Of a stretch of DNA of 64,000 bases, positions 59,633-64,000 are shown one piece after another. The notes beneath the pieces are model-generated. The model had not been told where the DNA came from. It worked only from the letters and a program-made list of their open reading frames with translations, and made no database searches. Position 1 is the first letter of the stretch. Each line of letters opens with the position of its first letter. The position numbers were made by a program, and so were the translations under genes. Source of the DNA: Streptomyces olivochromogenes. Lineage in GTDB: Bacteria; Actinomycetota; Actinomycetes; Streptomycetales; Streptomycetaceae. The stretch covers positions 1-64,000 of the forward strand of contig NZ_KQ948456.1 of assembly GCF_001514115.1 (NCBI RefSeq). The letters are read 5' to 3'.

Positions 59633-61477
59633 ATGGCCGACAACGTCGCCTCGCTGTTCCGCGGCACTGCGGCGCACAGCCCCTCGATGGCTGCGCTGGC
59701 CCGCGAGAGCGATGGAGTCGGCCCGATCGACTTCTGCATCCCGTGCAACCCGTACTTCCCCACCCCCGGCATGTTCGACGAACTGGCCGGGCGGTTGCGC
59801 GAGATCATCACGTACTACCCGAGCAGCGCCGACACGATCACGGCCGAGCTGTGCGCGCTGCTCCAACTCCCGCCGAGCTGCGTCGCGATGGGCAACGGTT
59901 CCACGGAACTGATCACCTGGATCGACCACCTGCTCGTGCGCGAGTCCCTCGCCATCCCCGTCCCCACCTTCGGCCGCTGGACCGACCAGCCCATGGAGAC
60001 CGGCAAGCGGGTCGACATGTTCCCGCTCATGGAGTCCAACGGCTTCGCTCTGGACCCGGCCCAGTACATCGAGTTCATCCGCGCCCGCGGCACCCGTGCC
60101 GCCGTCATCTGCAACCCGAACAACCCCGACGGCGGCTTCCTCAGCCGCCGTGCGGTCGTCAACTTCATGGACCAGCTCCAGGACCTGGACCTGATCGTCA
60201 TCGACGAGTCGTTCCTGGAGTTCGCCGACGCCGAGAGCGACCCGAGCGTCGTGGAAGAGGCCGTCCTGCGGCCCAACGTCATCGTCCTGCGCAGCCTCGG
60301 CAAGAACTTCGGCCTGCACGGCATCCGCTTCGGCTACCTCGTGGCCAACCCCGCGCTCGCGGGCAAGATCCGCTCCATGCTGCCCAAGTGGAATCTCAAC
60401 TCCTTCGCGGAGACCGTGGTGTTCATGCTCAAGGAGCACGGGCAGGAGTACATGGAGAGCCTGCACCTGGTGCGCCGCGACCGCCTCGACATGGCCCGCC
60501 AGCTCTCGGCGCTCCCCGGACTGACGGTCTACCCCTCGCAGGGCAACTTCCTCTTCGTACGACTTCCCGTGGGCGCCGAGGGCACCGTCGTGCGCGACCG
60601 ACTGCTGAGCGAGCACCGGATCCTGGTCCGTGAGTGCGGCAACAAGATCGGCTCGTCCAGTCGCTTCCTGAGACTCGTGGTGCGCCCCGAGACGGACGTG
60701 CGTCGCCTGGTGTCCGGCATGGAACAGGTGCTCTACGGGTCCAGGAGGGGAGCCGCCGTACCCGAGCTGGGCACAGGGACCAGCTACAGCTCGGGTACGG
60801 CGGCGGTGGACCGTCTGATCAGCGAGACGAACGGCGTCGGCATGCCGCTGGCCGCGCAGGCCGCCGCCATGCCGAGCCTGCCGCCCGCCCAGACCTGGCC
60901 GGGCCCGGCCCCGGCGCAGGCCCCCACCGGGATGCCGGGCCTGGTCCCCGCCCCGGCTCCGGCCGCCGCGATGATGCCGCCCCAGCAGCAGCCACGCATG
61001 CCCGCGCCTGCCCCGCCGCAGCAGCAGCCCATGCCCATGCCCGCGGTCGCCCAGATGCCCGGCGTCGCGCAGATGCCAGGGGTGGCCCAGATGCAGCCCG
61101 GCCCTCAGATGCAACCGGCCGCCCAGATGATGCCGCAGGCGCCGCCGATGTCCGCGGTCGCTCAGATGGCCCAGATGGCCCAGACCGCACAGGCCCAGGC
61201 ACAACGACAGCAGGCGCCGATCCCCGCCGTCGTCCAGGCCCCGTCACCGGCGGCCCAGGCGCAGGCACGGTCGATGCAGCCGCCGCCGCAGGCACCGGCG
61301 ATGCCCGCCATGGCCCCCGCCCCGGCCGCCGGGCTGGGCCAGACCGGCATGCCGGGCCTGCGCAACCGGGGCCTGACCGCCGCCCAGGTACGGGGCCGCA
61401 CCGAGCCGGAACCGGCACCCGCACCCCAGCCCACGGGCTGGCCGGCGGCGGGCGCGATGTACAACCAGGTCGGCTAG
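59633..61477 (+). CDS. PLP-dependent class I/II aminotransferase with long Pro/Ala/Gln/Met tail
   Basis: The 614-residue protein has a fold-type I domain (1-370) of the histidinol-phosphate aminotransferase type: NPNNPDGG (~161), IDESF (D191), PLP-Lys K224 in RSLGKNFGLHG, R346 in FLRLVV. The tail (371-614) is low-complexity with VAQMPGVAQMPGVAQMQPG-like repeats, unusual for an enzyme. Aminotransfer to an aldehyde or 2-oxo acid is expected, but the substrate is unknown. GGAGG precedes ATG 59633 by four bases; the earlier in-frame ATG at 59579 lacks support. Confidence 0.86.
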   Translation: MADNVASLFRGTAAHSPSMAALARESDGVGPIDFCIPCNPYFPTPGMFDELAGRLREIITYYPSSADTITAELCALLQLPPSCVAMGNGSTELITWIDHLLVRESLAIPVPTFGRWTDQPMETGKRVDMFPLMESNGFALDPAQYIEFIRARGTRAAVICNPNNPDGGFLSRRAVVNFMDQLQDLDLIVIDESFLEFADAESDPSVVEEAVLRPNVIVLRSLGKNFGLHGIRFGYLVANPALAGKIRSMLPKWNLNSFAETVVFMLKEHGQEYMESLHLVRRDRLDMARQLSALPGLTVYPSQGNFLFVRLPVGAEGTVVRDRLLSEHRILVRECGNKIGSSSRFLRLVVRPETDVRRLVSGMEQVLYGSRRGAAVPELGTGTSYSSGTAAVDRLISETNGVGMPLAAQAAAMPSLPPAQTWPGPAPAQAPTGMPGLVPAPAPAAAMMPPQQQPRMPAPAPPQQQPMPMPAVAQMPGVAQMPGVAQMQPGPQMQPAAQMMPQAPPMSAVAQMAQMAQTAQAQAQRQQAPIPAVVQAPSPAAQAQARSMQPPPQAPAMPAMAPAPAAGLGQTGMPGLRNRGLTAAQVRGRTEPEPAPAPQPTGWPAAGAMYNQVG

Positions 61478-61505
61478 GTCCCGTCCATCACGGCGCGCGC
61501 GGGGA

Positions 61506-62411
61506 TCAGCCCAGGTAGAAGTCCCTGCGCGCGGCCACGAACGCCTCGATCGTCTGGGCAGGCACGCCCGTGACGCGTTCGACGTCGTCGGACGTGCGGT
61601 CGTAGCGGTTCTCCCGGTGCAGTCGGGCCATGGTGGCGATGTGCTGTTCGGTGTGCGGCGGCAGGCCCGCCTTGGCGAGCACCTCGCTGCGCCACCGGTC
61701 CAGCGGCACGTCGACATAGGACACCGGCCGCCCCAGCGCCCGTGAGAACTCCTCGGCCATCTCGGTCATGTCGACCGTGCGTGGCCCGGTCAGCTCGTAG
61801 ACGTGCCCGATGTGCGGGGCCGGGTCGCGGAGCACGGTGGCGACGACCCGGGCGACGTCGTCCACGGCGATCGGCGAGGTGCGTCCGGTGCCGAACGGCA
61901 GCGCGATCGTGCCGTTGTCCCGGATCGATCGCGCCGCCAGTGTGGTGAACAGCGGATTGTCCAGGAACGCCGTCGGCCGGATGTGCACCACCGGCAGGCC
62001 CGACCAGTCGAACACCTGCTCAGACAGCCAGTGCAGCCGCTGCTGGTCCGACTCCCCGGTGCTGGTGGCGGTCATCTGCGACACCGTCATCTGGGACATG
62101 TCGACCAGACCGTCCAGCTCCCCGTACTCGCGCGCCACGGTGGCCACCACGGTCGCCGCGAGCAGCTGGTCGGGTGACACGGGCATCGCGAAGTACATCC
62201 GCCCCACACCCTCCAGCGCGGCGGCGACGGTCTCGGGCCGGGTCAGGTCTCCGATGACGACCTCCGCGCCGAGCGCACGCAGCTCGGCCGCACGCGCGTC
62301 GTCGCGGCGGACCATCACCCGCGCGGGCACGTCCTGCGCGCGCAACTGGTCGAGGACCCTGCGGCCCACGTCACCGGCGTTGGAGAGGAGAACAAGATTG
62401 CTGGCAACCAA
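61506..62411 (-). CDS. NmrA-like NAD(P)-binding reductase
   Basis: The ~301-residue atypical short-chain dehydrogenase has a Rossmann start VASNLVLLSNAGDVGRRVLD, in which the glycine-rich loop is AGDVG instead of the usual GATGxxG. VVIGDLTRPETVAAALEGVG and IRPTAFLDNP are typical of NmrA/HSCARG-like redox sensors or quinone reductases. TTG 62411 is chosen because AAGGAGA lies seven bases upstream; ATG 62447 with weak AGGTGA is an alternative giving 12 more residues. The missing catalytic Tyr suggests a sensor or noncanonical reductase. Confidence 0.84.
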   Translation of the reverse strand: MVASNLVLLSNAGDVGRRVLDQLRAQDVPARVMVRRDDARAAELRALGAEVVIGDLTRPETVAAALEGVGRMYFAMPVSPDQLLAATVVATVAREYGELDGLVDMSQMTVSQMTATSTGESDQQRLHWLSEQVFDWSGLPVVHIRPTAFLDNPLFTTLAARSIRDNGTIALPFGTGRTSPIAVDDVARVVATVLRDPAPHIGHVYELTGPRTVDMTEMAEEFSRALGRPVSYVDVPLDRWRSEVLAKAGLPPHTEQHIATMARLHRENRYDRTSDDVERVTGVPAQTIEAFVAARRDFYLG

Positions 62412-62585
62412 CGGTCTATCTCCTTGTGAGTCGTCGACGGCGCCCATGAGATCACCTGTTCCGTCACACCACCGGAACCAAAACGCAACGACGGCGGCCC
62501 TGTGGCCACCGACTCTCCCGGCCTACGATCAACGCTCTTCGTCCACACGCGCCATCGCGGGTGGCTGGAAACAGGGGTGGGAACC

Positions 62586-63854
62586 GTGCGTCGCAGAGCC
62601 CGGATCATGATGACGATGACGGCCGCGCTGGGCCTCACGGTGGGCGTGAGCGGCTGCGGCACGGACTCCGGGGCGGAGGCGAAGACCACGACCCTCACCG
62701 TCGTCGCCACGAACTACGGCGACAGCGTCCACAAGAACTCCATCGGCTTCTGGGACCGCGTCGGCCTCGCCTTCCAGGCCGCCCATCCCGACATCCGGGT
62801 GGAGGCGAAGGTCTACCCGGCCGACGAGGTCGACGCGAAGGTCGCCGCACTCGTCAAGCAGGGGAAGGCGCCGGACGTCGTACAGACCGACAGCTATGCC
62901 GAGTACGCCGCCAAGGGCCTGCTCTACCGGGCGGACGAGCTGCTGTCGATCTCCGCCCAGGGCAGCTTCGTACCGAGCCTCGCGGAGGCCGGGCAGGTGC
63001 GCCGCGTCCAGTACGGCCTGCCGTTCACGGCGAGCACCCGCCTCCTGTACTACAACAAGGACCTCTTCTCGCGGGCAGGCCTGAAGCCCCCCACCACCTG
63101 GCAGCAACTGCTCGTGGACGCCCGCGTGCTGAAGGCCATGGGCGTGACCTACCCGATCGCGCTGCCCCTCGGCCCGGAGGAGGCGGAGGCGGAGACCCTG
63201 ACCTGGCTGCTGGCCGGTGGCGGTGGCTACACCGACAACAGCGGCAGCTACGCCCTCACCTCCAAGGAGAACGTCTCCACGCTGGAGTGGCTGCGCTCCT
63301 CCCTCGTCGCCGAAGGCCTCACGGGCCCGACCCTCCCCGGCAAGCTCAACCGCGGCGCCGCCCTCCAGGCCTTCCTGGACGGCAAGGCGGCCATGGTCAA
63401 CGCCCCGCTCTCGCTGATGCGCCAGATCGAGGACTCGACCCTGAACGTCCCCTACGGCACCGTCGCGCTCCCGAGCCGTACCGGCCGGACCGTGCCGACC
63501 ATGGGCACGGCCGACTGGACGATCGCCTTCCGCTCGGCCGGCCACCGCGAGGAGACGGGCGAGTTCCTCGACTTCCTCTACGGCGACAAGTACGTCACCC
63601 AGCAGGCCGCCGAGTACCAGCTTCTGCCGGTCACCACCGCGGCGAGCGCCGCCATGCGCGAGGACAAGCAGTACAGCAAGCTCTGGAACGGCCTGGACGC
63701 CCTGGACAACATGGAGCTCTACCCCCTCTCCGAGACCAACTGGTCCCAGGTGGCGGCGTCGATCAGGGCACAGATCGGCAAGTCGGTGGCTCCGGGCGGG
63801 GATCCGGAGGCGGTGCTGTCGTCGATCGGGAAGGCGACACGCTCGACCTCCTGA
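62586..63854 (+). CDS. Extracellular solute-binding lipoprotein (family 1 type), orphan
   Basis: The 422-residue protein has a lipoprotein signal (AALGLTVGVSGCGTD) and the type 2 periplasmic-binding fold of sugar-binding proteins: PDVVQTDSYAEYAAKGLLY, GLPFTASTRLLYYNKDLF, PPTTWQQLLVDARVLK, FLDGKAAMVNAPLS. No ABC genes adjoin it in the window, so it may serve a distant transporter or act as a receptor. GTG 62586 is a plausible start; a GTG at 62577 also exists. Its 3' end overlaps the convergent ATP-binding protein by 92 bp. Confidence 0.88.
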   Translation: MRRRARIMMTMTAALGLTVGVSGCGTDSGAEAKTTTLTVVATNYGDSVHKNSIGFWDRVGLAFQAAHPDIRVEAKVYPADEVDAKVAALVKQGKAPDVVQTDSYAEYAAKGLLYRADELLSISAQGSFVPSLAEAGQVRRVQYGLPFTASTRLLYYNKDLFSRAGLKPPTTWQQLLVDARVLKAMGVTYPIALPLGPEEAEAETLTWLLAGGGGYTDNSGSYALTSKENVSTLEWLRSSLVAEGLTGPTLPGKLNRGAALQAFLDGKAAMVNAPLSLMRQIEDSTLNVPYGTVALPSRTGRTVPTMGTADWTIAFRSAGHREETGEFLDFLYGDKYVTQQAAEYQLLPVTTAASAAMREDKQYSKLWNGLDALDNMELYPLSETNWSQVAASIRAQIGKSVAPGGDPEAVLSSIGKATRSTS

Positions 63855-64000
63855 CCAGGGACAGCCACCCCGGCAGGTCGATCTCGGCGCGGACGGTCTT
63901 GCCGGGCGGCTCCCGGTCCAGCACCTCCCACCGGTCGGCGAGCGCCTCGACGAGTACGAGGCCCCGACCGCCTTCGTCGAGGGGACGCACGGCCGGTACG
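63763..64000 (-). CDS. ATP-binding protein, GHKL/anti-sigma type (partial)
   Basis: Only the C-terminal ~79 residues are in the window; the gene continues past the right edge. DEGGRGLVLVEALADRWEV is the ATP-lid/G2 box of HATPase_c_2 proteins (RsbW/SpoIIAB-like), a large Streptomyces group. It ends with a Pro/Ser-rich tail (RSTTAPPPDPRPEPP). The last 92 bases overlap, antisense, the end of the solute-binding gene. Regulation of a sigma factor is likely but unproven. Confidence 0.75.
   Translation of the reverse strand, partial: VPAVRPLDEGGRGLVLVEALADRWEVLDREPPGKTVRAEIDLPGWLSLVRRSSVSPSRSTTAPPPDPRPEPPTCRSVP

Overview
The window is chromosomal DNA of a high-GC actinomycete, almost certainly a Streptomyces. 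The evidence is strong third-position GC bias, frequent GTG/TTG starts, many apparently leaderless genes, the fasR-fabD-fabH-acpP-fabF locus, a homodimeric AceE-type pyruvate dehydrogenase, DUF3052/DUF3145/DUF4429-type actinobacterial proteins and typical Streptomyces intergenic palindromes. From memory, the gene order resembles the SCO236x-SCO241x stretch of S. coelicolor. I recognise 56 protein genes, the last one cut by the window edge. I see no rRNA, tRNA or CRISPR array.

Layout. 0.2-10.3 kb: a tellurium-resistance (Ter) type stress region. On the minus strand lie a CitE-like lyase, a fused phosphoribosyltransferase-TRSP-StiP-like protein and a HAD phosphatase; around them are a TerD with a Pro/Tyr-rich tail, a TerA-like protein, a DUF475 membrane protein, two near-identical TerD paralogues and an AhpE peroxiredoxin. 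10.8-15.4 kb: DUF3052 protein, aceE and a K+-channel-like protein. 15.6-22.5 kb: a drug exporter with divergent TetR, a DUF1023 hydrolase, a DUF4429 protein, a MerR/aldo-keto reductase pair and a GNAT acetyltransferase. 22.55-24.69 kb: a one-gene TnpB-type mobile element that has split the 5' end of a serine hydrolase gene. 25.8-31.6 kb: pirin, then FasR and the type II fatty acid synthase genes, closed by a strong terminator. 31.7-50.5 kb: mixed metabolism and regulation (DUF3145, SGNH lipoprotein, galactose mutarotase, GH3 beta-glucosidase plus TetR, RidA/dehydrogenase plus LysR, pyroglutamyl-peptidase-like protein with Ser for Cys, CysZ-like membrane protein, M14 carboxypeptidase, Ohr, MDR reductase plus MarR, zinc-ribbon protein with a poly-Asp tract).

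50.7-59.4 kb is a coherent sugar module: enolase-superfamily dehydratase, zinc alcohol dehydrogenase, an unrecognised 322-residue protein, a ChvE/XylF-type binding lipoprotein, a tandem-ABC ATPase, a permease and a Tat-exported aldose 1-epimerase. The likely logic is mutarotation outside the cell, uptake, then oxidation and dehydration inside. 59.6-64 kb holds an aminotransferase with a long Pro/Ala/Gln/Met-rich tail, an NmrA-like reductase, an orphan sugar-binding lipoprotein and the end of an ATP-binding (anti-sigma type) protein.

The least ordinary signals are: (i) the TnpB-type insertion, whose ends can be set to within about two bases because the interrupted reading frame can be rejoined; (ii) short tandem repeats that begin inside the last codons and repeat the stop codon downstream of five genes; (iii) the Ter-linked enzyme set; (iv) composite intergenic palindromes, including an inverted pair; and (v) the poorly characterised protein in the sugar operon.
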